A stretch of 64,000 bases of DNA from Scopulibacillus_A cellulosilyticus (GCF_042665295.1 NZ_JBHTCO010000003.1:1-64000); one strand, 5' to 3'; shown: positions 7,763 to 17,460, counted from the first letter of the stretch. The notes: generated by a model not told the origin, from the letters alone. Numbers and translations are program-made.

Positions 7763-8164
7763 TTATTTAGCAGCGGTATTTAAGCGATTTTCTGCCCGTT
7801 TTAAACTTAATAATACTTCTTCATATTCTTTCGTGCCTTTTTCCAGTCTGCTAAGTTCGCTTTCTGCATTTTCCTTAGCTTTCTTGGCACGTTCAACATC
7901 AATGTCTTTTCTTAATTCCGCTGCTTCAGCCAAAATGGTCACATGATCAGGACGGACCTCTATAAAGCCCCCGCTGACCGCTACATATACCGTTTCACCA
8001 TAGCTTTTTAAGCGTACCGTACTGATTTCAAGCGGTGCAACCAGCGGCATGTGGTTCGGTAAAACACCAAGCTCGCCTGTTGTCGCCCGTGCACTGACCA
8101 TGTGAACTTCCCCTTCGAACACTTTGCCGTCGGGTGTAACAATATCTGTTTGGATGGTATTCAT
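7763..8164 (-). CDS. atpC: F1Fo ATP synthase subunit epsilon
   Basis: Epsilon is part of the F1 central stalk and regulates ATP hydrolysis. 133 residues: an N-terminal beta-sandwich (about 1-86, with GELGVLPNHMPLVAPLE) and a C-terminal helical hairpin (about 90-133, rich in Ala/Glu/Arg). It is the last gene of the operon, 38 nt after atpD and followed by the strong terminator. GGGAGGG precedes the ATG. Confidence 0.97.
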   Translation of the reverse strand: MNTIQTDIVTPDGKVFEGEVHMVSARATTGELGVLPNHMPLVAPLEISTVRLKSYGETVYVAVSGGFIEVRPDHVTILAEAAELRKDIDVERAKKAKENAESELSRLEKGTKEYEEVLLSLKRAENRLNTAAK

Positions 8165-8202
8165 TTGCTACTACCCTCCCAATTATAATGGAAAATAACT
8201 GC

Positions 8203-9630
8203 CTAGCCTTGAACAGCTTTTTCCATTTCTTTTGCTTTCTCAACAACTTCTTCAATACGGCCAACAAGACGGAATGCATCCTCTGGAAGGTCATCGTATT
8301 TACCTTCCAAAATTTCTTTAAAGCCGCTGATTGTCTCTTTTAAAGGAACATAAGAGCCCGGTTGTCCAGTAAACTGTTCTGCCACGTGGAAGTTTTGTGA
8401 CAGGAAGAACTGAATGCGGCGTGCACGGTTAACAACAAGCTTATCTTCATCAGATAATTCGTCCATACCCAGGATTGCAATAATGTCTTGAAGTTCTTTA
8501 TAACGCTGAAGCGTTTCTTGAACTTGGCGGGCAACTTTGTAATGCTCTTCGCCAACAATTTCAGGTGCCAAAGCACGAGAAGTTGATGCCAGCGGGTCAA
8601 CCGCCGGGTAAATACCCATTTCTGTCAGGCTACGTTCAAGGTTCGTTGTTGCATCTAAGTGGGCGAATGTTGTTGCCGGCGCCGGGTCGGTATAGTCATC
8701 CGCAGGCACATAAATCGCTTGAATTGACGTAACAGAACCTTTCTTCGTAGAGGTAATTCTTTCTTGAAGCTGACCCATTTCCGTTGCAAGCGTCGGCTGG
8801 TAACCTACGGCAGAAGGCATACGTCCAAGAAGCGCGGATACCTCTGAACCAGCTTGGGTAAAACGGAAAATGTTGTCGATAAAGAGAAGCACGTCTTGCC
8901 CTTCTTCATCACGGAAATATTCAGCCATCGTAAGACCTGTAAGAGCGACACGCATACGGGCACCAGGCGGTTCGTTCATTTGACCGAAAACCATCGCTGT
9001 TTTGCTGATAACGCCTGAGTCGCTCATTTCATGATAAAGGTCGTTACCTTCACGAGTCCGCTCGCCAACACCGGCAAATACTGAAATACCGCCGTGTTCT
9101 TGAGCAATATTATTAATTAATTCCTGAATTAATACGGTTTTACCAACACCGGCACCGCCAAACAAGCCGATTTTACCGCCTTTTACATAAGGCGCAAGCA
9201 AATCAATAACTTTAATGCCTGTTTCGAGCACTTCTGTTTTTGTTGTTAATTCATCAAAAGAAGGCGCCTCGCGGTGGATTGAATCCCGGCGTACGTCGCT
9301 TGGTACATCTTCTTTTAAATCTATCGCTTCACCTAAAACATTAAACACACGGCCAAGTGTCGCATTACCTACCGGAACTGAAATTGGCGAACCGGTATCG
9401 ATGGCATCCATACCGCGTACAACACCATCGGTAGATGCCATTGCAATGGTACGTACCGTATCATTGCCAAGGTGAAGGGCAACTTCAAGTGTTAAATCTA
9501 TATCCACTTCACTAGATGATTGGGCCTTATAACTAATTTTAAGTGCGTTGTTAAGCTCAGGAAGATGACCGCGTTCAAACTTAACGTCAACAACCGGACC
9601 AGTCACCTGAGTCACATAACCCTTATTCAT
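8203..9630 (-). CDS. atpD: F1Fo ATP synthase subunit beta
   Basis: Catalytic subunit of F1. 475 residues, with the P-loop GGAGVGKT, the GERTREGNDLY segment containing the catalytic Glu, the DELSEED-like region (DELSDEDK) and the C-terminal helical domain. The ATG at 9630 is preferred over the ATG six codons upstream because AGGAGGG lies just before it. It is 33 nt after atpG. Confidence 0.98.
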   Translation of the reverse strand: MNKGYVTQVTGPVVDVKFERGHLPELNNALKISYKAQSSSEVDIDLTLEVALHLGNDTVRTIAMASTDGVVRGMDAIDTGSPISVPVGNATLGRVFNVLGEAIDLKEDVPSDVRRDSIHREAPSFDELTTKTEVLETGIKVIDLLAPYVKGGKIGLFGGAGVGKTVLIQELINNIAQEHGGISVFAGVGERTREGNDLYHEMSDSGVISKTAMVFGQMNEPPGARMRVALTGLTMAEYFRDEEGQDVLLFIDNIFRFTQAGSEVSALLGRMPSAVGYQPTLATEMGQLQERITSTKKGSVTSIQAIYVPADDYTDPAPATTFAHLDATTNLERSLTEMGIYPAVDPLASTSRALAPEIVGEEHYKVARQVQETLQRYKELQDIIAILGMDELSDEDKLVVNRARRIQFFLSQNFHVAEQFTGQPGSYVPLKETISGFKEILEGKYDDLPEDAFRLVGRIEEVVEKAKEMEKAVQG

Positions 9631-9663
9631 CGTATTCCCTCCTGTCATCTTTGACTGATCTGA

Positions 9664-10524
9664 CTATTCAAGTGCCGCGGCACCGCCGACAATCTCACTG
9701 ATTTCTTGCGTAATTGCCGCTTGACGTGCACGGTTATATGATAGTTCTAATTTGTCAATCAGTTCATTAGCATTATCTGTAGAATTCTTCATTGCTGTCA
9801 TCCGGGCAGCGTGTTCCGCCGCCTTTGCATCTAGAAGTGCACCGTATATAAGACCTTCGGCATATAACGGAAGCAATTTTTCCAAAACTTCATCCGCCGA
9901 TGGTTCATACTCATAATTTAATGTTTGACCAGTTGTGTCAAGATCTGTTAACGGCAACAATTTGACATCTGTCAGTTGCTGTGTAATTGCACTGACAAAA
10001 TGATTGTATACCATATATAGTTCATCAATTTCTTCGTTTGCAAATAAGTCCACAGCCTTTTTTGCGAGTGCCTTTACATCATCGTAAGAAGGCTGATCAG
10101 GCAATCCAACTACATCAGCTACCACCGGCATGTGGCGGTTGTTGTAATATTTCAAGCCCATTTTCCCAACAACAATAACTGTGTACTCATCTTCCGACTT
10201 GTGGCGTTCTGTGATCAGTTGTTGTACATGCTTAAGAACATTGTTATTGTAGGCGCCTGCCAAGCCGCGATCAGCAGTAATGACAAGATAGCCCGTTTTC
10301 TTAACAGGACGTGATTCAAGCATTGGATGCTTAACGCTTCCTCCGTTGCCTGCAGCAATACCCGCTACAACATCACGCAATTTATCCGTATATTCGGTAT
10401 ATGCTTTCGCATTCACTTGCGCATGGTTTAACTTGGCTGCAGAAACCATTTCCATAGCTTTTGTTATTTTACGGGTTTTCTTAGTAGAATTGATCCGGGC
10501 CTTTATATCACGCATTGAGGGCAC
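9664..10524 (-). CDS. atpG: F1Fo ATP synthase subunit gamma
   Basis: Rotating central shaft of F1. 286 residues with the conserved N-terminal helix (MRDIKARINSTKKTRKITKAM) and the C-terminal helix ending in ISEIVGGAAALE. The start is the GTG at 10524, with AAAGGTGG at good spacing; an internal ATG three codons on is less well placed. It follows atpA by 45 nt. Confidence 0.97.
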   Translation of the reverse strand: MPSMRDIKARINSTKKTRKITKAMEMVSAAKLNHAQVNAKAYTEYTDKLRDVVAGIAAGNGGSVKHPMLESRPVKKTGYLVITADRGLAGAYNNNVLKHVQQLITERHKSEDEYTVIVVGKMGLKYYNNRHMPVVADVVGLPDQPSYDDVKALAKKAVDLFANEEIDELYMVYNHFVSAITQQLTDVKLLPLTDLDTTGQTLNYEYEPSADEVLEKLLPLYAEGLIYGALLDAKAAEHAARMTAMKNSTDNANELIDKLELSYNRARQAAITQEISEIVGGAAALE

Positions 10525-10569
10525 TTCGATTCACCACCTTTAGACTGCATTGGGTCGAGCAACACATTA

Positions 10570-12081
10570 TTATTTATCAGATACAACAAATGTTTTCTTA
10601 AATTCGCTGATTGCTTCTTTAAAATTATCTTCGTTAGGCAGAGTGCCTGCTTCTTTAATGTGTTTAAGCAGATCTTGATTGTTTTCTTCAAGATAAGCAA
10701 GATATTCTTTTTCAAAACGCCGGATGTCCTCTAATGGAATATCATCCAAAAATCCGCGTGATAAGGCATAAAGAATGGCCACCTGCTTTTCAACAGGGTA
10801 TGGTTTGTGAAGATCCTGTTTCAATACTTCAACCGTTCTTTGACCGCGGCCAAGCTTCGCCAATGTTGCTTTATCAAGGTCGGAACCGAATTGAGCAAAT
10901 GCTTCCAGTTCGCGGAAAGAAGCAAGATCAAGCTTCAAAGTACCGGAAACTTTTTTCATAGCTTTAATTTGCGCGTCACCGCCGACACGGGATACTGAAA
11001 GACCTGCGTTAACAGCCGGGCGGACACCTGAATAGAACAAGTCAGACTCAAGGAATATTTGTCCGTCAGTGATCGATATAACGTTCGTCGGAATATAAGC
11101 CGAAATATCTCCTGCCTGCGTTTCGATAATTGGAAGTGCTGTTAAAGAACCGCCGCCTTTGGCATCACTTAGCTTAGCAGCACGTTCTAAAAGTCTTGAG
11201 TGGAGATAGAATACATCCCCTGGATAAGCCTCACGACCTGGAGGACGGCGGAGCAGCAAGGATAACTCACGGTAAGCCGCCGCTTGCTTAGATAAATCAT
11301 CATAAATAATTAAGACGTGCTTGCCGTTATACATAAAGTCTTCTGCCATTGATACCCCGGCATATGGCGCGAGATACAATAGCGGTGCAGGTTCAGAAGC
11401 ACCTGCTGAAACAACAATCGTCTTTTCAAGAACACCGTGGGCTCTAAGCGTTTCAACAACGCCTGCAACCGTTGATTCTTTTTGGCCGATCGCTACATAA
11501 ACGCTGATCACGTCGTCATTCTTCTGATTAATGATAGTGTCAATAGCAAGTGATGTTTTACCTGTTTGTCTGTCTCCGATAATTAATTCCCTTTGACCGC
11601 GGCCAATCGGAATTAACGCATCGATCGCCTTCTGGCCTGTTTGTAAAGGTTCGTGGACGGATTTACGATCCATAACGCCTGGTGCCGGACTTTCAATCGG
11701 ACGTGTTTTGGTCGTATTAACCGGTCCTTTGCCGTCTATAGGCTGGCCGAGCGGGTTGACAACACGGCCAAGGAGTTCTTCACCTACAGGAACCTCCATA
11801 ATACGGCCTGTTCTTTTAACTTCGTCACCTTCGTGAATTTCACTGTAAGGTCCTAAAATAATAATACCGACATTACTTTCCTCAAGGTTTTGAGCGATTC
11901 CCATGACACCGTTAGAGAATTCAACAAGTTCACCGGCCATACAATTATCAAGGCCGTGAACGCGGGCGATTCCGTCACCGATTTGAATAACGGTACCGAC
12001 ATCGCTCACTTGAACTTTAGATTGGTAATCTTCAATCTGCTGCTTAATTAATGAGCTAATTTCTTCAGCTTTAATGCCCAA
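10570..12081 (-). CDS. atpA: F1Fo ATP synthase subunit alpha
   Basis: Non-catalytic nucleotide-binding subunit of the F1 hexamer. 503 residues, with the P-loop GDRQTGKT, the ALPIIETQAGDISAYIPTN signature region and the arginine-finger segment RPAVNAGLSVSRVGG. Length and motifs are standard. It lies 12 nt after atpH. Confidence 0.98.
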   Translation of the reverse strand: MGIKAEEISSLIKQQIEDYQSKVQVSDVGTVIQIGDGIARVHGLDNCMAGELVEFSNGVMGIAQNLEESNVGIIILGPYSEIHEGDEVKRTGRIMEVPVGEELLGRVVNPLGQPIDGKGPVNTTKTRPIESPAPGVMDRKSVHEPLQTGQKAIDALIPIGRGQRELIIGDRQTGKTSLAIDTIINQKNDDVISVYVAIGQKESTVAGVVETLRAHGVLEKTIVVSAGASEPAPLLYLAPYAGVSMAEDFMYNGKHVLIIYDDLSKQAAAYRELSLLLRRPPGREAYPGDVFYLHSRLLERAAKLSDAKGGGSLTALPIIETQAGDISAYIPTNVISITDGQIFLESDLFYSGVRPAVNAGLSVSRVGGDAQIKAMKKVSGTLKLDLASFRELEAFAQFGSDLDKATLAKLGRGQRTVEVLKQDLHKPYPVEKQVAILYALSRGFLDDIPLEDIRRFEKEYLAYLEENNQDLLKHIKEAGTLPNEDNFKEAISEFKKTFVVSDK

Positions 12082-12093
12082 AACATTTCACCC

Positions 12094-12633
12094 CTATCTA
12101 GCTACTTTAAGCTCCTGTTGGAATCTGGCCAGTTTGCCGGCCATTGTTCCGTCATACATGCGATTTCCAATACGAACTAAAATGCCGCCAATAACTTCCG
12201 GATCCACTTTAGTTTTAATTCTTAACTTTTTATTTAAAGTTTGGCCCAACTCAGTCGCCAATTTATTTTTTTCTTTTTCTTTAAGAGGTTTTGCTGTTGT
12301 AACAACAACATCAACAATACCTCTGTAATGATTTGCCATCGTTGTATATTCATCTACAATTTCATCGAAGATACCTTCACGACGATGATCAATCAGTACT
12401 TTCAATAGATTCATGACTTCCTGGTTAATATCTTTCTTGAAAACTTTCTCTATAATTGCCTTTTTATCTTCGAAATTAATTTGCGGATGTGAAATGACAC
12501 TTTTTAATTCACGATGCTGATTAATCGTCGATCCTATTAATTGACATTGTTCTTCAACAGCATCAATCGTCTCGCGTTCCTTTGCAACTTCAAACAAGGC
12601 GCGAGCGTAGCGTTCTGCCACGGCTTCGCTCAT
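12094..12633 (-). CDS. atpH: F1Fo ATP synthase subunit delta
   Basis: Delta (OSCP) connects the peripheral stalk to the top of F1. 179 residues: an N-terminal helical domain (about 1-105) and a C-terminal domain with the DPEVIGGILVRIGNRMYDGT motif that defines the family. Its start overlaps the end of atpF by 4 nt, indicating translational coupling. Confidence 0.97.
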   Translation of the reverse strand: MSEAVAERYARALFEVAKERETIDAVEEQCQLIGSTINQHRELKSVISHPQINFEDKKAIIEKVFKKDINQEVMNLLKVLIDHRREGIFDEIVDEYTTMANHYRGIVDVVVTTAKPLKEKEKNKLATELGQTLNKKLRIKTKVDPEVIGGILVRIGNRMYDGTMAGKLARFQQELKVAR

Positions 12634-13118
12634 AGACGATCCCCTACCTGTTTCAAGAATTGATTAATCTCTTTATCATGTGATTTCGCATCCACTTCTT
12701 TTTCAAGCACTTTAGAAGCAAGCATAACAGACAGCTCAGCTACCTCGTCACGGATAGAAGCGACAGCTTTTTCTCTTTCGCTTTCAATTTCTTCCTTGGC
12801 TTGTTCAATCATGCGTTCAGATTGAGACCGCGCGTCCTCAATAATTTTCTGCCCTTCATTTTCTGACTGGCGTTTTGCTCGATCTATAATTTCCTTTGCT
12901 TCTTCACGCACGCGATTTAATTCTTCTTTTTGCTTTGCTAATAATTCTTCTGCTTCAATCCGATTTGCTTCAGCAGTAGAAATTTCATTATCTATATGAT
13001 CTTGCCGTTTCTTCATGACGCCCAACATCGGACGTACAGCAAACTTGGCTACGACAATCATTAAAATTAGAAAGACAATAAGTTGGAACAGTATTGTTCC
13101 GATATGAAATTCAAGCAC
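12630..13118 (-). CDS. atpF: F1Fo ATP synthase subunit b
   Basis: Peripheral stalk subunit with one N-terminal membrane helix (about 5-27) and a long charged coiled coil (about 30-140). The GTG at 13118, 8 nt after GGGAG, gives 162 residues starting at the conserved LEFHIGTILFQL. A TTG six codons upstream lacks a Shine-Dalgarno sequence. The stop overlaps the atpH start. Confidence 0.95.
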   Translation of the reverse strand: MLEFHIGTILFQLIVFLILMIVVAKFAVRPMLGVMKKRQDHIDNEISTAEANRIEAEELLAKQKEELNRVREEAKEIIDRAKRQSENEGQKIIEDARSQSERMIEQAKEEIESEREKAVASIRDEVAELSVMLASKVLEKEVDAKSHDKEINQFLKQVGDRL

Positions 13119-13209
13119 GCTTGCCACTCCCTTCAATTAATATTAGAATCAGCGTTCCAGCGTACAAAGAAAGCGGGGGCAAGAATCTCCCCCTGCTGAA
13201 TGAATTATC

Positions 13210-13434
13210 TTATATAACACCAAAGAGTACTAGAATACCGAAGGCGATTGAAATAATCGGCAGCGCCTCAACAAGACCAAGCGCAATCATCGCTTGTCCG
13301 AAAAGTTTACCTTGGGCTTCCGGTTGACGGGCAATTCCTTCAAGGTATCTGCTAAATAACACACCATTACCAATACCGGCCGCAAGGGCACCAAATGCTA
13401 TCATAATACCACCAGCTAGAATAGCTAAACTCAT
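13210..13434 (-). CDS. atpE: F1Fo ATP synthase subunit c
   Basis: Forms the proton-driven membrane rotor ring. 74 residues, two transmembrane helices joined by the polar loop RQPEAQGK. Glu56 in the second helix (GLVEALPI) is the ion-binding carboxylate. The surroundings lack the extra polar ligands of sodium-type rings, so proton coupling is expected. A 91-nt gap before atpF is normal for the highly expressed c subunit. Confidence 0.97.
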   Translation of the reverse strand: MSLAILAGGIMIAFGALAAGIGNGVLFSRYLEGIARQPEAQGKLFGQAMIALGLVEALPIISIAFGILVLFGVI

Positions 13435-13476
13435 TTAAAAATTCCTCCCTAAATATAATAAATAAATTCAATAGAA

Positions 13477-14220
13477 TTAATGGTCATCCGCTACTTTTTG
13501 TGAGATATACACCATTGCTAAAACGGTGAAAATGTAGGCCTGAATACAGCCGACAAAAACCGAAAAACCTATCCAAAGGAACATTGGTACAGCAGTCAAA
13601 TATGGCACACCGTCCCGCAGGATAAGAATGAGCACTTCACCGGCAAAAATGTTTGCCCAAAGCCGTGCTGCGTGAGTCGTTGGTTTCGCACATTCGTCAA
13701 TGACATGGAGCGGAAACATCCACGCATATGGCTGAAAATAATGGGCGAAATAACGCTTCGGGCTTTTAAATAAGCCTGAAAAATGCGCATATAATGCGAT
13801 GGCAAACGCCATAGCCACGGTAACATTGATATCAGATGTCGGCGATTTAAACCAACTGATCTCATGGCTCGATTTCAAAGCCTTTGCAGTTATCCCAAGC
13901 GAAGGGATCGGGCCATGCACGCCAGTGTTAACCATGACGATAACACCGAGCAGGTTCGCGATTAATATGAAAAGAAAAGTGGTAATCGCAAAACTAAGGT
14001 ATTTTTCCGCTTTCTTACCTTCAAGCATCATATTAGTGATGCCGCGTATGAATTCAATCACATACTCCATTAAATTTTGTGCGCCGCGCGGCTTCATGCT
14101 CCTGCCGCGGGATAACAATAACACAAATAATAGTACGAGAATTGCTGTTACTACAGTTCCAATCATTACCGTCACATCAAATGTCAACCCCAGGAACTTT
14201 ATCTTTGGAGTCAGTTCCAT
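13477..14220 (-). CDS. atpB: F1Fo ATP synthase subunit a
   Basis: Stator subunit that forms the proton half-channels beside the c-ring. 247 residues with five to six membrane helices. The essential arginine is in ARLWANIFAGE near residue 180. The ATG at 14220 is preferred to an ATG six codons earlier because GGAGGG precedes it at proper distance. Confidence 0.96.
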   Translation of the reverse strand: MELTPKIKFLGLTFDVTVMIGTVVTAILVLLFVLLLSRGRSMKPRGAQNLMEYVIEFIRGITNMMLEGKKAEKYLSFAITTFLFILIANLLGVIVMVNTGVHGPIPSLGITAKALKSSHEISWFKSPTSDINVTVAMAFAIALYAHFSGLFKSPKRYFAHYFQPYAWMFPLHVIDECAKPTTHAARLWANIFAGEVLILILRDGVPYLTAVPMFLWIGFSVFVGCIQAYIFTVLAMVYISQKVADDH

Positions 14221-14279
14221 GAACATCCCTCCCTTCATAAAATAAAAGATTGTTCAAATGGCGTTATGAACACGCACAA

Positions 14280-14660
14280 TTAAGTGGATTTTTTTATATA
14301 GTAGAAACTCGCGGAAACGATCATGACAATGATACCTAATGGCAATGCCAATACAAGAGAACGGTAATCAATCCATTCGGGGAAGCGGCAAGCCAATACA
14401 ATACCGAATCCTACTACAGCAATCCGGCTTAAAGTCTTAAGTCCCACGAGCTTCTGAGATCCCGAAGCTACTAATTTACCGGCCAGCATCACACGGTATG
14501 CCAAATGAAAAACATTATAAAAACTGATTAATCCGCCAATAATGAAGCCGGCAATTAATGATTTTGCTGGAGTGACAAACCATAGGAAAATTAAGAAAAT
14601 CAGAATACAGCATGAAAGGATAAGAGTTATACGGCAAGACCGCACCAATTCATTACTCAT
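14280..14660 (-). CDS. atpI: ATP synthase protein I (AtpI)
   Basis: 126 residues with four predicted membrane helices. AtpI is a non-structural protein of atp operons that assists c-ring assembly and, in alkaliphilic Bacillus, works with AtpZ in magnesium/calcium uptake. The first residues (MSNELVRSCRITLILSCCIL) and the position between atpZ and atpB support the call. It begins 6 nt after atpZ, with AAAGGACTGAG inside the end of that gene. Confidence 0.88.
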   Translation of the reverse strand: MSNELVRSCRITLILSCCILIFLIFLWFVTPAKSLIAGFIIGGLISFYNVFHLAYRVMLAGKLVASGSQKLVGLKTLSRIAVVGFGIVLACRFPEWIDYRSLVLALPLGIIVMIVSASFYYIKKST

Positions 14661-14666
14661 GTTGGC

Positions 14667-14885
14667 TCAGTCCTTTATAAAATTTATTAAAGTGAATATT
14701 GCGCTTGCAATGCCGATTAGCATGCCGCCGATACTCCCAACGGCAATACATATTGGGGCTGTACCATAGTGAGCATCCAGGAAGCGTCCTAACCAGATCC
14801 CTCCAAAAATAAAGGCGAATATTTCTAAACCAAGCATACTGGTAAGGCCAACCATGCGCCAAGGATCTTTTGAGTTTTTCTTCAC
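14667..14885 (-). CDS. atpZ: AtpZ/AtpI-family protein (AtpZ)
   Basis: 72 residues with two membrane helices and the motif GIWLGRFLDAHYGTAP between them, typical of the AtpZ family found at the head of Bacillales atp operons. It is the first gene of the operon here, followed directly by atpI. Confidence 0.85.
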   Translation of the reverse strand: MKKNSKDPWRMVGLTSMLGLEIFAFIFGGIWLGRFLDAHYGTAPICIAVGSIGGMLIGIASAIFTLINFIKD

Positions 14886-15191
14886 AAGGCATCCCTTCCC
14901 TTAAGAGGATCATACTTCAAGGATTATGATGAGTTCAAAAGCGTACCTTAAGCAAAGTTGTTATTCAAGATTCTGAATGCTGAAAAATAATGATAAATGT
15001 GACAAGACAATTTACCCTTTGATGAATCTTTTCAGTTTGCTGATTCGTATCATATATGCAATCAGTAAAACGTATCTGATTATAATCATTATTAACCGCA
15101 AAACCATCAAAAAGTAAGCAAAAAAAATATTTATCATCAGGTCTAAAAAGTTAATAATAGAGCTGTTTTCAAATTTTCCTAACCCTTGTTT
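14886..15191 (-). other. Long untranslated leader of the atp operon
   Basis: About 300 nt separate the candidate promoter at 15192-15221 from atpZ. The stretch is AT-rich and I see no open reading frame, riboswitch motif or strong hairpin in it. It would be transcribed as a long 5' leader if the upstream promoter is the operon's start point. Confidence 0.4.
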
Positions 15192-15221
15192 ATCGTATCG
15201 AAAGCGCTATCTTGTTGTCAA
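15192..15221 (-). promoter_or_regulatory. Candidate atp operon promoter with cre-like site in the spacer
   Basis: Minus strand: perfect -35 TTGACA (15221-15216), 18-nt spacer, -10 TACGAT (15197-15192). Within the spacer (15199-15212) the strand reads AGATAGCGCTTTCG, which fits the CcpA cre consensus TGWNANCGNTNWCA except at the two outermost bases. A protein bound there would block the promoter. Promoter confidence is fair; the cre call is tentative. Confidence 0.55.
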
Positions 15222-15382
15222 CACTATACAAGAATCAGTTCTAAAAAGTTTCATAAGGTTCTTAGGTTTGTCACAATTAAACGCTTCACTCTTATTATTA
15301 ATTAAAATTATCGTTTTTCATAGAGTTTATTTTTGGTAAATCCGACAGAAATGTGAACTTAATAAGTAAACATGAGTTATTG

Positions 15383-15430
15383 AAAAAAAGACAAGCAATG
15401 CACTGCCAATATGTGATCGCTTGTCTTTTT
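15383..15430 (-). terminator. Terminator downstream of upp (bidirectional form)
   Basis: An 11-bp stem AAAAGACAAGC / GCTTGTCTTTT encloses a loop of about 22 nt, with A and T tracts on both sides. It serves upp on the minus strand. Confidence 0.8.
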
Positions 15431-15479
15431 AATGTGCAATAAAATCGTTCGTTTGAGCACACATTTACAGTCTTGGTCT

Positions 15480-16109
15480 TTATTTCGTACCAAATAAGCG
15501 ATCTCCTGCATCGCCCAGACCAGGAACAATATAACCATGATCATTTAACTTTTCATCAAGCGCTCCAAGATAAATGTCAACATCAGGATGGTCTTCTTTA
15601 ATTTGTTCCACACCTTCCGGGGCTGCGATAAGGCACATGAGTTTCATATTAACCGCGCCTTTTTGTTTGAGGAGAGTTAAAGCAGCAGAAGCGGAGCCGC
15701 CTGTTGCAAGCATCGGATCAACTACGATTAATTCTCTCTCCTGGATGTCTGAAGGTAATTTGCAATAGTATTCGACAGGCTTCAATGTTTCAGGATCACG
15801 ATATAAACCAACATGACCAACCTTTGCGGCTGGAATGAGATTAAGCATACCGTCAACCATGCCGAGTCCGGCACGTAAAATTGGAATAATTCCTAATTTC
15901 TTACCTGCTAATTGGTAAGCTTTTGCCGTACATACAGGCGTTTCAACTTCAATTTCTTCAAGCGGCAAGTTACGGGTAATTTCAAAAGCCATTAGCGTTG
16001 CAACTTCATCTACAAGTTCACGAAAAGCTTTGGTCCCTGTTCGATAATCACGAATATATGTGAGTTTATGTTGAATTAATGGATGATCTAAAACATTTAC
16101 TTGTCCCAT
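15480..16109 (-). CDS. upp: Uracil phosphoribosyltransferase
   Basis: Salvages uracil with PRPP to make UMP. 209 residues from the ATG at 16109, the standard length, with GAGGAGG eight bases upstream. The longer frame upstream is not conserved. The PRPP-binding loop VDPMLATGGSASAAL and the C-terminal GLGDAGDRLFGTK motif are diagnostic. It follows glyA, as in B. subtilis. Confidence 0.97.
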   Translation of the reverse strand: MGQVNVLDHPLIQHKLTYIRDYRTGTKAFRELVDEVATLMAFEITRNLPLEEIEVETPVCTAKAYQLAGKKLGIIPILRAGLGMVDGMLNLIPAAKVGHVGLYRDPETLKPVEYYCKLPSDIQERELIVVDPMLATGGSASAALTLLKQKGAVNMKLMCLIAAPEGVEQIKEDHPDVDIYLGALDEKLNDHGYIVPGLGDAGDRLFGTK

Positions 16110-16180
16110 CAAATCCTCCTCTACAGTTCTCTCTCGACAAATTTTACACAAAACAGGGCCGGTATTCAACTTCAAATTTA

Positions 16181-16208
16181 AAAGGAGACCTATTTTAAGG
16201 CCTCCTTT
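16181..16208 (-). terminator. Terminator downstream of glyA
   Basis: Minus strand: AAAAGGAGGCC-TTAAAATA-GGTCTCCTTTT followed by AAATTTG. A strong hairpin 10 nt after the glyA stop, so upp is probably also transcribed from a promoter of its own. Confidence 0.8.
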
Positions 16209-16218
16209 TAATTTTTTC

Positions 16219-17460
16219 CTATAAATTTTTATATAAAGGGAATTCTTTCGTTAAGGCAAGAACTCGTTCTTTTGCTTCATTTAAGGCATTTTCGTCATCA
16301 TGATGCTTTAAAGCAAACGTAATGATCGAAGCAACTTCTTCCATTTCTTTTTCCTTAAATCCGCGTGTTGTTACCGCAGCCGTACCCATTCTGATACCGC
16401 TTGTTACAAACGGCTTTTCAGGATCAAAAGGAATGGCATTTTTGTTTGTGGTAATGCCGATGCTGTCCAAAATCTTTTCTGCCTCTTTGCCTGTCAGATT
16501 CAAATTGCGTACATCAAGAAGGACCAGATGGTTATCTGTACCTTTAGAAACAAGTTCAATGCCTTCTTCTCGTAACTTTTGACCAAAGGCTTGAGCATTT
16601 TTAATAATTTGGTTTGCGTAATCTTTAAATGAAGGTTTAAGCGCCTCACCAAATGCAACAGCTTTAGCTGCAATAATATGCATTAACGGGCCGCCTTGTA
16701 TCCCCGGGAATATCGTCTTATCTATTTGCTTCGCAAATTCTTCCTTGCAAAGAATCATACCTCCGCGCGGTCCGCGTAAAGTTTTATGAGTCGTTGTTGT
16801 GACAAAATGCGAATAAGGGACAGGGTTTTGATGATAGCCTGCAGCAACAAGGCCTGCGATATGAGCCATATCAACCATTAAATATGCGCCGACTTCATCC
16901 GCAATTTCCCGAAAACGTTTAAAATCGATTTCCCTTGGATAAGCGCTGGCACCTGCAACGATTAATTTCGGTTTGTGTTCTTTAGCTTTCTCTAAAACAT
17001 CATTGTAATCAATACGGTGTGTTTCTTTATCAACACCGTACTCAACAAAATTGAATTGTTTACCGCTAAAGTTAACGGGGCTGCCGTGAGTCAGGTGACC
17101 GCCATGGGATAAATTCATTCCTAAAACCGTATCTCCATGTTCAAGGATGGCATAATAAACAGCCATATTAGCCTGAGCGCCTGAATGGGCTTGTACATTA
17201 ACGTGCTCAGCTTGGAATAATTCTTTGGCACGTTCTCTCGCCAAATCTTCCACAATATCAACATATTCACAACCGCCATAGTAACGGCGGCCAGGATAAC
17301 CCTCAGCATATTTATTTGTCAATACAGAACCTGCGGCTTCCATTACTGCTTCACTAACAAAATTTTCAGATGCAATCAGTTCAATCTTGTCTCGTTGACG
17401 ATTTAACTCTTGCTGAATTGCTTCGTATACCTTCGGATCTTGTTCTTTAATAGCATCCAT
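16219..17460 (-). CDS. glyA: Serine hydroxymethyltransferase
   Basis: PLP enzyme interconverting serine and glycine with tetrahydrofolate; the main source of one-carbon units. 413 residues from the ATG at 17460, preceded by AAAGGGG. The PLP lysine is Lys226 in TTTTHKTLRGPRGG. Substrate-site segments YAEGYPGRRYYGG and MVDMAHIAGL are intact. No pur-box was recognised upstream. Confidence 0.98.
   Translation of the reverse strand: MDAIKEQDPKVYEAIQQELNRQRDKIELIASENFVSEAVMEAAGSVLTNKYAEGYPGRRYYGGCEYVDIVEDLARERAKELFQAEHVNVQAHSGAQANMAVYYAILEHGDTVLGMNLSHGGHLTHGSPVNFSGKQFNFVEYGVDKETHRIDYNDVLEKAKEHKPKLIVAGASAYPREIDFKRFREIADEVGAYLMVDMAHIAGLVAAGYHQNPVPYSHFVTTTTHKTLRGPRGGMILCKEEFAKQIDKTIFPGIQGGPLMHIIAAKAVAFGEALKPSFKDYANQIIKNAQAFGQKLREEGIELVSKGTDNHLVLLDVRNLNLTGKEAEKILDSIGITTNKNAIPFDPEKPFVTSGIRMGTAAVTTRGFKEKEMEEVASIITFALKHHDDENALNEAKERVLALTKEFPLYKNL

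Noticed and set aside
13799..14245. A 148-residue plus-strand ORF
   Set aside because: Antisense shadow of atpB.
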